Of a stretch of 64,000 bases of DNA, positions 56,790-64,000 are shown piece by piece; within the stretch, counting starts at the first letter, position 1; each line of letters starts with the position of its first letter. A program made the position numbers and the translations under genes. The notes beneath the pieces are model-generated. The model made no database searches. It worked only from the letters and a program-made list of their open reading frames with translations, and was not told the origin of the DNA. Source of the DNA: an uncultured Clostridia bacterium. Lineage in GTDB: Bacteria; Bacillota; Clostridia; Oscillospirales; Ruminococcaceae. The stretch covers positions 1 through 64,000 of the forward strand of contig CANQLR010000012.1 in assembly GCA_947624745.1 (NCBI GenBank), in the 5' to 3' direction.

Positions 56790-58112
56790 ATGAAAAAAAT
56801 TCGCTTGAACAATTCACAGATAATAATCCTCGGCTTTCTGGGCGCGATACTGCTCGGGAGCCTGCTTCTGACACTGCCCTTCGCGACCGCGGACGGCAAG
56901 GGCGCTTCCTTCCCCGACGCGCTTTTCACCGCGACCTCGGCGATATGCGTGACCGGTCTCGTCGTTCGGGACACCGCGACCTACTGGTCTGCGTTCGGTC
57001 AGGGAGTGATCCTTGCGATGATACAGGTCGGCGGCATGGGCGTCGTCACAGTCGCCGTCGCGATAACGATGATCTCGGGCAAAAAAATCAGCCTCAAGAC
57101 CCGCTCGACCATGCAGGAGGCCATCTCGGCGCACCACGTCGGCGGGGTAGTGCATCTCACCGGCTTTATAATCCGCGGGACCGCGATAATCGAGCTTTTG
57201 GGCGCGCTTTTGCTGCTTCCGGCGTTCATTCCCCGCTTCGGCGTTTTAAGGGGGATATGGTACAGCGTGTGGCACTCGATCTCGGCGTTTTGCAACGCGG
57301 GGTTCGACCTTATGGGCGTTCGGGGCGAGTTTTCGTCGCTTACGACCGAGGCGTTCGACCCGCTCATCAACATCGTGATAATGCTACTCATCACCGTCGG
57401 CGGGATCGGCTTTCTGACCTGGGAGGACGTCGTCACCAACAAATGGCATTTTAAAAGGTATAGGATGCAGTCGAAGATAATCCTCACGACCTCGGCGCTT
57501 CTTACGCTTGTTCCCGCGCTGATATTCTTCCTCACCGAATTTAAGGATCTGAGCGCCGGGCAGAGGGTCTGGGCGGCGCTGTTTCAGTCGGTGACGGCGA
57601 GGACTGCCGGCTTCAACACCGTCGATTTAGGACTTTTCAGCGGCTCGGGGCTCACGCTTATGATCGCGCTGATGCTTGTGGGCGGCTCCCCGGGATCAAC
57701 CGCGGGAGGCATGAAGACCACGACGCTTGCGACGATGGTCTCGACCTCGGCATCGGTCTTTCGCAGCCGCGAGCACACCCATTTCTTCGGCCGCAGGATC
57801 TCCGACGAGCCGGTCCGGCAGGCGGGGAGCATTCTGACCATGTATCTGACCCTGTTCATCACTGGCGGTTGCATAATTTCGCGGGTCGAGAGCCTGCCCC
57901 TTAAGGAGTGCCTTTTTGAGACCGCTTCCGCCATCGGCACAGTCGGCGTTTCGCTCGGCATAACCCCGCAGCTCGGCGGGCTTTCGAGAATGATCCTGAT
58001 ACTTCTGATGTATTTCGGCCGGGTCGGCGGGCTGACGATAATCTTCGCGGCGCTTTCAAACAAGCCCGCGCCCCCTGCGACCCTCCCGCAGGAAAAGCTG
58101 ACGGTGGGGTGA
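56790..58112 (+). CDS. ktrB: Potassium uptake channel subunit, TrkH/KtrB type
   Basis: 440 residues with four repeated helix-pore-helix units. The pore segments carry the selectivity glycines: TSAICVTGLVV, SISAFCNAGFDL, SVTARTAGFNTVD and TASAIGTVGVSLG. The length and sequence favour the KtrB branch of the family. It moves K+ (often with Na+) under control of a cytoplasmic ring of KtrA/TrkA, encoded at 58774. GGAG lies eight bases before the ATG at 56790. Confidence 0.93.
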   Translation: MKKIRLNNSQIIILGFLGAILLGSLLLTLPFATADGKGASFPDALFTATSAICVTGLVVRDTATYWSAFGQGVILAMIQVGGMGVVTVAVAITMISGKKISLKTRSTMQEAISAHHVGGVVHLTGFIIRGTAIIELLGALLLLPAFIPRFGVLRGIWYSVWHSISAFCNAGFDLMGVRGEFSSLTTEAFDPLINIVIMLLITVGGIGFLTWEDVVTNKWHFKRYRMQSKIILTTSALLTLVPALIFFLTEFKDLSAGQRVWAALFQSVTARTAGFNTVDLGLFSGSGLTLMIALMLVGGSPGSTAGGMKTTTLATMVSTSASVFRSREHTHFFGRRISDEPVRQAGSILTMYLTLFITGGCIISRVESLPLKECLFETASAIGTVGVSLGITPQLGGLSRMILILLMYFGRVGGLTIIFAALSNKPAPPATLPQEKLTVG

Positions 58113-58139
58113 CGGGACAAAACCGCAAGGAGGCAGACC

Positions 58140-58679
58140 GTGAACGCTCTGGTAATAAATTGCAGCCCCGTCAGGGACGGAGCAACCGCCGAGGCCGTGA
58201 AAACCGTATCGGAGAGCCTCGCGGAGAGATATGAAGTTAAAAGCGTCTGCATCGGCGATTTCGATTTCGGCTTCTGCAAAGGGTGCAGGACCTGCCATCG
58301 GACCGCAAAATGCGTCCTTAACGACGACGTTGACAAAATTATGGAGGATTTCGAGCGTGCGGACGTCATCGTTTCGGTTTCGCCGTCCTATTGGGCGGAT
58401 ATCCCGGGGCAGTTCAAGGCGTTTATCGACAGGTGTACGCCGTGGTGCAACACTCACGAGCCCCACGCGGAATTGAGCCCGGGCAAGAAAGGCTTTGTCA
58501 TAGCGCTGAGAACGGGAGCAAGCATGCGGGAATGCCTGCGGATCTTTGAGAGTATAGAGCATTTCTACGGGCACTTGGAGATAGAGTGCCGCGGCAGGCT
58601 GGGGCTGTGCTCAATAGAAAATAAAGAGGACTTGGAACCGCGAAAAAATGAGATCACAGAATTTTGCAAAAAGATATGA
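58140..58679 (+). CDS. Flavodoxin-fold NADPH-dependent FMN reductase
   Basis: 179 residues. The N-terminal NALVINCSPVRDG phosphate loop, the CKGCRTCHRTAKC cysteine motif (about 45-57) and VSPSYWADIPGQFKAFIDR are typical of NADPH-dependent FMN reductases related to iron-sulfur flavoproteins. The start is GTG at 58140, after AAGGAGG. It is inserted between the two potassium-uptake genes on the same strand, 27 bp after the first. A link to K+ transport is not established. Confidence 0.87.
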   Translation: MNALVINCSPVRDGATAEAVKTVSESLAERYEVKSVCIGDFDFGFCKGCRTCHRTAKCVLNDDVDKIMEDFERADVIVSVSPSYWADIPGQFKAFIDRCTPWCNTHEPHAELSPGKKGFVIALRTGASMRECLRIFESIEHFYGHLEIECRGRLGLCSIENKEDLEPRKNEITEFCKKI

Positions 58680-58773
58680 CAGCCCGGGCGATAATTAACT
58701 CACGAAATTAAAAATAAATAACGTATCAACATAAATTAAGGCGCGGGCGCGCCCCGATAACAAGGAGGTCAAC

Positions 58774-59421
58774 ATGAAATCTATTCTTTTGATAGGCGTG
58801 GGCAGGTTCGGCAGGCACATCGCCGACACCCTGAACAAGCTCGGCCACGAGGTCATGGCGGTCGACAACAGCGAGGAGCGGATAAATTCGGTCCTCGGCA
58901 TCGTCACCAGCGCGCAGATAGGCGATTCGACGAACAAGCAGTTCTTGCGCTCGCTCGGGGTCGACAATTTCGACGCCTGCATAGTCACCATCGGCGACGA
59001 CTTCCAGAGCTCGCTCGAAACGACGTCGCTTCTGAAGGAGCTCGGCGCGAAAACGGTCATCTCCCGCGCTTCGAGGGGCGTTCAGGAGAAATTTTTGCTG
59101 AGAAACGGCGCCGACCGGGTGGTGTACCCCGAAAAGCAGCTTGCGGCATGGACGGCGATACGCTGCACCTCGGATCATATCCTCGATTATATCGAGCTCG
59201 ACGGCGATATTGATATCTTCGAGCTGCAGATCCCCGACGACTGGGACGGCCGGACGGTAATTGATCTCGATATCCGCAAGAAGCACGGCATAAATATCCT
59301 CGCCGTGCGCGAAAACGGCGTCCTCAATATGCGCATCGGCCCGGATACTGTGCTCAAGAAGGAAAATTCGATACTGGTGCTGGCGACCGTTAAGGCAGTG
59401 CAGAAGTGCTTTAGGATTTAG
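58774..59421 (+). CDS. ktrA: Potassium uptake regulatory subunit, TrkA/KtrA type
   Basis: 215 residues: an RCK_N Rossmann domain (1-about 130; LLIGVGRFGRHIA nucleotide loop, VMAVDNSEE) and an RCK_C domain (about 135-215). It forms the cytoplasmic gating ring that binds ATP/ADP or NAD(H) and, in the C-terminal domain of many Bacillota homologs, cyclic-di-AMP. AAGGAGG precedes the ATG. A CTGCC-GGGA-GGCAG hairpin (59456-59469) and a later T6 may terminate the operon. Confidence 0.94.
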   Translation: MKSILLIGVGRFGRHIADTLNKLGHEVMAVDNSEERINSVLGIVTSAQIGDSTNKQFLRSLGVDNFDACIVTIGDDFQSSLETTSLLKELGAKTVISRASRGVQEKFLLRNGADRVVYPEKQLAAWTAIRCTSDHILDYIELDGDIDIFELQIPDDWDGRTVIDLDIRKKHGINILAVRENGVLNMRIGPDTVLKKENSILVLATVKAVQKCFRI

Positions 59422-59611
59422 GGGGAAAATAAAGATAAGAGGCTTGAGCGACTTTCTGCCGGGAGGCAGGGGGCTTGGGTCTCTTTTTTGGGGGTAAGAG
59501 GACGGGAAATTATTTCTGCTGGGGGGGTAAAGTGCGAAGTCTAAAAGGGGTTGCTCCGTTTTTTCTCAAAAAGAGGGCGAAATTCCCTTATTCTCCCCCT
59601 CCCCACCCCAA

Positions 59612-59641
59612 ACAAAAAAGCGGAGCCCCCACTCCGCTTTT
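59612..59641. terminator. Bidirectional terminator
   Basis: AAGCGGAG (59618-59625) pairs with CTCCGCTT (59632-59639), with A6 before and T4 after. It mainly serves the minus-strand gene at 59697. Confidence 0.85.
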
Positions 59642-59696
59642 CTTAATTCACTTATTTACCTTCGCTATCCAGTCGCCCGGCGCTCTCCCCGCCATC

Positions 59697-60881
59697 TCAA
59701 TCCTCAAACGAATCCGGGAATGCGTTCTTCGCCTTATACCTCTTGGTCGCGTTATCGTTCACGGTGACGGTATACTTCGCGAGCTCGGTATTGATGAGTG
59801 CGGTGAAATCGCTGTCGAAAAGCTCCTGCATGATCGAGTCGCGGTAGCTGTCGTAAAGGTCGGTCCTCTCACGGACGTCAAGCCTTTGGACGACATAGAA
59901 GCAGGTGTCGTCCTGGATCACCGCGAAATCGCCCTCGTTGACCGTCGTGAAGACGTAGTTGACAAACTTCTCGGTCGGATAGGTCGAATCCTTCGAGAGA
60001 ATGTTTTCGTGAGGATACTCCTCCTCGGCCTCGGCCTCATTGCTGTCCTCCGTCTCCTCGGTCTCCTCCGGCTCCGCCTCGTCGGTATCGGCGTCTTCGT
60101 CGGTCTCGTCTGCTTCCTCGTCGGCTTCCTCGGCAGCCAGCTCCTCGTTGTGACGGTCGATAAGCTCGTCCATCGGAGTCCCCGCCTTCGCCTCTTCAAG
60201 ATACGAATTCGCAAGCTCTAACTGCTCGTTCTTTCTCGCCTCGTCGACCGCGTCGTCAACGCTGTCCGCGAAGGTGAAGGTCATATATTTGACCCTCGCG
60301 TAGTTGTCCGCGAAGTAGTCGGTGATCTCCTCCTCGGTGGTGCCGTTTTTGCCGCCGACCTCATAGTAGGCGTCGAACACTCTGGTCTCCTTGATCTTCG
60401 ACTCCAAAGCGAGCTTAACCGACTCCTTGCCGATGCCTATTTTCTCGAAGCTCTCGCTGCCCGAGGACCAAGCCGAGTTGAGCTGGCTCTCGACAAGGGC
60501 CTTTTCGTCGTCGGTAAGGCTTAACCCAAGGTCGGTGAACAGCTTGTCCACGACGGTGACCTGCTTGCACATATCGAGCGCGTAGGAGTTGATGTATTCC
60601 TCGACCGTCTGGCCGTTTTCCATCTCCGCTTCAAACAGGGTCGGGTCGACGTAGCCCATGTTGTAATAGTAGATATAGGGGTAGAAATAGGTTTCGCTGT
60701 CCTGCTGGGCGAGCTGATATATCGCGTCGCCGTAGCCCTCCATCTGGTAATAGATGTAAAGCCCCGAGGGAATGCTGTTTCCGTCGACCTCGCATATCCA
60801 CCTCGTATCGCCGCAGCCCGCAAGCGACAGGACCATTACCGCGGCGAAAAGCACCGCCAAAAGCTTTCTGAATCTGAACAT
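59697..60881 (-). CDS. PrsA/SurA-like lipoprotein (foldase-type), acidic insert
   Basis: 394 residues with a lipoprotein signal (MVLSLAGCGD, Cys23). A helical SurA-N-like chaperone region (about 45-200) is followed by a Glu/Asp-rich insert (about 245-290) and a C-terminal part (FVNYVFTTVNEGDFAVIQDD, FYVVQRLDVRER) that looks like the end of a parvulin domain. The insert interrupts where the isomerase core should be, so catalysis is doubtful and a pure chaperone role is possible. GAGGA precedes the ATG at 60881. It has its own promoter. Confidence 0.8.
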   Translation of the reverse strand: MFRFRKLLAVLFAAVMVLSLAGCGDTRWICEVDGNSIPSGLYIYYQMEGYGDAIYQLAQQDSETYFYPYIYYYNMGYVDPTLFEAEMENGQTVEEYINSYALDMCKQVTVVDKLFTDLGLSLTDDEKALVESQLNSAWSSGSESFEKIGIGKESVKLALESKIKETRVFDAYYEVGGKNGTTEEEITDYFADNYARVKYMTFTFADSVDDAVDEARKNEQLELANSYLEEAKAGTPMDELIDRHNEELAAEEADEEADETDEDADTDEAEPEETEETEDSNEAEAEEEYPHENILSKDSTYPTEKFVNYVFTTVNEGDFAVIQDDTCFYVVQRLDVRERTDLYDSYRDSIMQELFDSDFTALINTELAKYTVTVNDNATKRYKAKNAFPDSFED

Positions 60882-60934
60882 TTCTATTCCTCGTTTCAAA
60901 TACGTTATTATCGCCATATTCGGCATACCTTATA

Positions 60935-60963
60935 ATTATATCATATGAGCGACCTTTTTGCAA
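60935..60963 (-). promoter_or_regulatory. Sigma-A promoter of the PrsA-like gene
   Basis: On the minus strand TTGCAA (60958-60963), 17 bp, TATAAT (60935-60940), 54 bp before the ATG at 60881. Confidence 0.85.
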
Positions 60964-60981
60964 GGGTTTTCGCAAATTTTT

Positions 60982-61755
60982 TTATCCCTCATATTCGGTG
61001 ACGTAAACGTGCTCGAAGATTATATCCTCCGCGGGCTGGGTGCTTTCGAGCGCGTCGGCGGCCATTATGCTCTCGAACACGTCGAGCCCGTCGAACACCT
61101 GCGCGAAAACGGTGTATTTCATCGAAAAGTTCGGGATCCCTCCCTTTTCCGCGAAAACTCCGCCGAGCTCCTCGCCGTAGGCCCGCTTCAGCGCTTCCTC
61201 GTCCATATATGCCGAGTTCACGACAGTAACGTCGTTGATCAGAATAAAGCTCGACCCCGCGTATTTCGTCCCGAACCCGCCGCCGGTGTATGAGCATATC
61301 GAGCCCTTTATCGGCCACAGGTTGTCCGAAACCTCGGCCTTAAGGCGGGTCATGTCGCTGTCGGCGCCCATGTCCCCCTCCGGGTCGGCGGCTTTTGTTC
61401 CCCCGAGGGCGTATGCACCGTCCACAAGCGCGCAGACATACGTCCCGTCGTAATATCCGCTGTCGCAGAGCGAGCAGAAATAGCGGTAATATTCCGGCGT
61501 TTCATCGGGATAAAGCGCCGCGCGGAACGTCCCGAGGTTCGTCTCAAAAACGGCGATCGGGTCGCCCTTTTCCGGGGCTTCAAGCTGTATAAAGTCGATG
61601 TCGTCGGGGATCCCCCGCTGCTTTCCGCCCGAAACCCAGATAAAAAACACGAAAATGATTATCACGAATATCGCGACCAGCGATATCCCGAGATACCTTT
61701 TGAACGCGACGCTTTTGAGCGGGTTCACCTTGTGGGGGTTGCTGTATTCTTCCAT
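60982..61755 (-). CDS. Membrane-anchored cyclophilin-type peptidyl-prolyl isomerase
   Basis: 257 residues: an N-terminal membrane helix (about 22-43) and an extracytoplasmic cyclophilin domain (about 67-255; AVFETNLGTFRAALYPDETP, CSLCDSGYYDGTYVCALVDG, FAQVFDGLDVFESI). The usual catalytic FHRV..F segment reads YVCALVDG, so the key Arg is missing and activity may be reduced. It lies only 2 bp after cysS and is probably part of the cysE-cysS operon. Confidence 0.85.
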   Translation of the reverse strand: MEEYSNPHKVNPLKSVAFKRYLGISLVAIFVIIIFVFFIWVSGGKQRGIPDDIDFIQLEAPEKGDPIAVFETNLGTFRAALYPDETPEYYRYFCSLCDSGYYDGTYVCALVDGAYALGGTKAADPEGDMGADSDMTRLKAEVSDNLWPIKGSICSYTGGGFGTKYAGSSFILINDVTVVNSAYMDEEALKRAYGEELGGVFAEKGGIPNFSMKYTVFAQVFDGLDVFESIMAADALESTQPAEDIIFEHVYVTEYEG

Positions 61756-61757
61756 AA

Positions 61758-63164
61758 TTATCCTTTCCTGACCTTTGTGCCCTCGCGCGTCTCCTCGACG
61801 ATATACCCCATCGAGGCTATTTTTGCGCGAATTTCGTCCGCGAGCGCGAAGTTTTTCTCCTTCCGGGCGGCCTTGCGCTGCTCCAAAAGCTCCGAGATCT
61901 CGGCGGGGATATCCTCCTCCCCCGCGTTAGCTTTAAGCTTCTCGGCGGCGCTTAAAAGACCGAGCGACAGAACCGAGTCAAACTCCTTAATAAGCTTAAG
62001 CTTTCCCGTGCCCGAGAGGTCGCTTTTCAAAACGTCATAGAGCGCCGTCACCGCGAGCGAGGTGTTGAGGTCGTTATCCATCGCGGCCTTGAACTGCGCC
62101 TTAAGAGCCGCATATTTTTCAGCGTCTATCTCGCCCGAATCCTCGATCTGCGCTATTTTTTGCAGCAGCTTCTGATACGCCGAGGCGGCGTTGTCAAGGT
62201 TTTCATAGCTGAAAACGAGCGAGCGGCGATAGTGCGACTGTAAGCAGAAGAACCGATACGCCAGCGGGTCGTAGCCCTTTTGCTCCAAAAGCGAGACGGT
62301 CAGGAATTCGCCCTTTGATTTCGACATCTTCCCCGAATCGGTGTTGAGGTGGTGAACGTGGAACCACTGCGGGCACCACGGGTGGCCGAGGTAGCTCTCC
62401 GACTGCGCGATCTCGTTGGTGTGGTGCGGGAAGGCGTTGTCTATCCCGCCGCAGTGCAGGTCGAGATATTCGCCGTTATTTTTCATCGAAATGCAGGAGC
62501 ACTCGATGTGCCAGCCGGGGTAGCCCACTCCCCATGGGGAGTCCCATTTCAGCTCCTGATCCTCGAATTTCGACTTCGTGAACCATAAGACGAAGTCGGT
62601 CTTGTTTTTCTTGTTGCCGTCCGCCTCGACGCCCTCGCGAACGCCGACGGCGAGATCCTCCTCCGAAAAATCGTTAAACACATAATATTTTTCGAGCTTC
62701 GAGGTGTCGAAATAGATGTTCCCGCCCGCCTCATAGGCATAACCCTTTTCGATGAGCGCCGAGATGACCTTTATGAACTCGCCGATATAGCTCGTCGCGG
62801 GGACTATCACGTCGGGGCGCTTGATGTTCAGCTTTTCGCAGTCCTTAAAAAACGCGTCGGTGTAAAATTTCGCGATCTCCATGACCGTCTTGTGCTCTCT
62901 CTTCGCGCCCTTGAGCATCTTGTCGTCGCCGGTGTCGCCGTCCGAGGTCAGGTGTCCCACGTCGGTGATGTTCATGACCCGATTGACGTCGTATCCGTCG
63001 TATCTCAGGTATTTTTCCAGCACGTCCTCCATGATATAGGAGCGCAGGTTGCCTATGTGCGCGTAGTGATAGACCGTCGGCCCGCAGGTATACATCTCGA
63101 CCCTGCCGGGGGTATGGGTCTTAAATTCGTCCTTTGCGCGGGTGAGGCTGTTATACAGGTTCAT
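61758..63164 (-). CDS. cysS: Cysteinyl-tRNA synthetase
   Basis: 468 residues, full length. HIGN at 36-39 and KMSKSKG at 279-285 are the class I signatures; Cys27, Cys222, His247 and Glu251 are the zinc ligands that select cysteine. It charges tRNA-Cys. Its ATG overlaps the TGA of cysE by 4 bp (ATGA), so the two are coupled and share the T-box leader. Confidence 0.98.
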   Translation of the reverse strand: MNLYNSLTRAKDEFKTHTPGRVEMYTCGPTVYHYAHIGNLRSYIMEDVLEKYLRYDGYDVNRVMNITDVGHLTSDGDTGDDKMLKGAKREHKTVMEIAKFYTDAFFKDCEKLNIKRPDVIVPATSYIGEFIKVISALIEKGYAYEAGGNIYFDTSKLEKYYVFNDFSEEDLAVGVREGVEADGNKKNKTDFVLWFTKSKFEDQELKWDSPWGVGYPGWHIECSCISMKNNGEYLDLHCGGIDNAFPHHTNEIAQSESYLGHPWCPQWFHVHHLNTDSGKMSKSKGEFLTVSLLEQKGYDPLAYRFFCLQSHYRRSLVFSYENLDNAASAYQKLLQKIAQIEDSGEIDAEKYAALKAQFKAAMDNDLNTSLAVTALYDVLKSDLSGTGKLKLIKEFDSVLSLGLLSAAEKLKANAGEEDIPAEISELLEQRKAARKEKNFALADEIRAKIASMGYIVEETREGTKVRKG

Positions 63165-63829
63165 ATTTTATCTCCTTTACTTTTTTCAAGGTCCTCTATC
63201 TTCGCTTCAAGCTCCTCTATCCTCGCCCTCTGGCGGCAGAGCTCCTGTGAAACGGGGTCGGGAATGTGTATCTGGTCGAGGTCCAAGTTCACCCGGACTC
63301 CGTTCTGCCTTACCACCCTTGCGGGCACGCCCACTGCGGTAGAATTGGGCGGCACCGCGTCCAGGACTACGGCGTTCGCGGCGATCTTTGCGTTGTCGCC
63401 GACCTTAAACGGCCCCAACACCTTCGCACCGCAGCCGACCATGACGTTGTTCCCGAGGGTCGGGTGGCGCTTGCCCTTGCCCTTTCCCGTGCCTCCCAAG
63501 GTCACGCCCTGATACAAAACGCAGTCGTCTCCTATCTCGGCCGTCTCGCCGATGACCACCCCCGCTCCGTGGTCGATAAACAGGCGCTTTCCGATCTTCG
63601 CCCCGGGGTGAATCTCGATCCCGGTGATGAATTTCCCGAGCTGCGAAAGCGCCCTCGCGGCGGTCTTGTATTGGTTGATGTAGAGCCTGTGCGCGACGCG
63701 GTAGATCATCATGGCGTGAACGCCCGAGTATGTCAGCAAGATCTCGAGCGAGGAGCGCGCCGCGGGGTCTCGCTGTTTGACAAACTCCACCTCCGAGCTT
63801 ATCCTTGAGCATATATCCTTAAATGTCAT
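63161..63829 (-). CDS. cysE: Serine O-acetyltransferase
   Basis: 222 residues. After a helical N-terminus, hexapeptide repeats form a left-handed beta-helix (IDHGAGVVIGETAEIGDD, CVLYQGVTLGG), with the catalytic His in IDHG. It makes O-acetylserine from serine and acetyl-CoA, the first step of cysteine synthesis. I chose the ATG at 63829 (AAGAAGG upstream); a longer frame would run into the T-box terminator. A coiled-coil tail (about 195-220) is slightly unusual. Confidence 0.96.
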   Translation of the reverse strand: MTFKDICSRISSEVEFVKQRDPAARSSLEILLTYSGVHAMMIYRVAHRLYINQYKTAARALSQLGKFITGIEIHPGAKIGKRLFIDHGAGVVIGETAEIGDDCVLYQGVTLGGTGKGKGKRHPTLGNNVMVGCGAKVLGPFKVGDNAKIAANAVVLDAVPPNSTAVGVPARVVRQNGVRVNLDLDQIHIPDPVSQELCRQRARIEELEAKIEDLEKSKGDKI

Positions 63830-63847
63830 AAAAAGCCTTCTTTCGAT

Positions 63848-64000
63848 AAAAAAAGCCCCTCTGCCCCTCTCGGGCGCAAAGAGGCGTATAAACGCGGTCC
63901 CACTCTTTCTTATCACTCAACGGCCTTAACGCGGCCATACGCGGCGGGGTTGCCCGTCGGGCTCGCGGGCGCACTTCGCAGGGGCGTTTCAGCGTGTTCT
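63848..64000 (-). promoter_or_regulatory. T-box leader (3' part) of cysE-cysS
   Basis: On the minus strand the T-box sequence AAGAGTGGGACCGCG (63893-63907) matches the consensus AGGGTGGNACCGCG. It is followed by a strong terminator stem (63855-63885) ending in T7 (63848-63854), 19 bp before cysE. The alternative antiterminator would form with the T-box when uncharged tRNA binds. The 5' part lies beyond the window edge. A TGC on the minus strand at 63978-63980 could be the cysteine specifier, but stem I cannot be verified. Confidence 0.9.

Overview
The window reads as chromosomal DNA of an uncultured member of the Bacillota, class Clostridia, probably a gut-type Oscillospirales/Ruminococcaceae relative. 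The grounds are the housekeeping genes (groES-groEL under a CIRCE operator, rpoB-rpoC, a cysE-cysS operon behind a T-box leader), clostridial families (DUF6062, DUF4349, DUF4230, TmcAL), sigma-A promoters that nearly all have a 17-bp spacer, and high-GC coding sequence with AT-rich promoters. No plasmid, phage or insertion-sequence gene was found.

Layout. 0.2-4.4 kb: a four-gene minus-strand cyclic-di-GMP cluster (EAL, REC-HD-GYP, HPt, GGDEF). 4.6-6.7 kb: groEL/groES with CIRCE. 7.1-11.0 kb: an EEP-family hydrolase, an orphan OmpR-type regulator, an acidic tail-anchored-like protein and a membrane-anchored HtrA protease. 11.6-15.4 kb: a P-type-ATPase-like membrane protein without catalytic motifs, then rlmB. 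15.9-25.4 kb: DUF6062, a DNA glycosylase, tmcAL, a four-repeat PepSY lipoprotein, an rRNA m5C methyltransferase, an alpha/beta hydrolase, two DUF4230 proteins and an abundant-looking CBM9-type surface protein. 25.9-31.7 kb: a TetR-CPBP pair, a stretch of decayed gene pieces, a prepilin-like gene broken by a one-base frameshift, and an AT-rich spacer with a 207-bp inverted-repeat element. 31.7-36.5 kb: a flavodoxin-fold reductase, tRNA-Leu(CAA), an aspartate-type aminotransferase, a GrpB protein and a DUF4349 lipoprotein. 37-44.4 kb: rpoB-rpoC, standing apart from ribosomal-protein genes. 44.5-50.6 kb: galM, a large Fn3-like secreted protein, and a pspA operon. 51.6-55.2 kb: a HIT-family pseudogene and several small genes, ending with a DeoR regulator and a tiny HTH protein. 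56.8-59.4 kb: a TrkH/TrkA-type potassium uptake pair with a flavoprotein between them. 59.7-64 kb: a PrsA-like lipoprotein, a cyclophilin, cysS and cysE.

The most unusual feature is a family of GC-rich intergenic mosaics (11.0-11.6, 25.8-25.9, 32.4-33.1, 48.5-48.7, 50.7-51.6 and 55.2-56.7 kb). They are built from recurring modules: a conserved block beside a C-rich palindrome, a long stem-loop module, a CTGACYTCTG-type pyrimidine tract that also sits just upstream of three strong promoters, and arrays of perfect short hairpins. The hairpins have very short loops, and the same arms occur with the loop sequence in either orientation (GGA or TCC). No known mobile element or CRISPR system explains them. 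All of this was read by eye without searches, so family names rest on recognisable motifs and are given with confidences.
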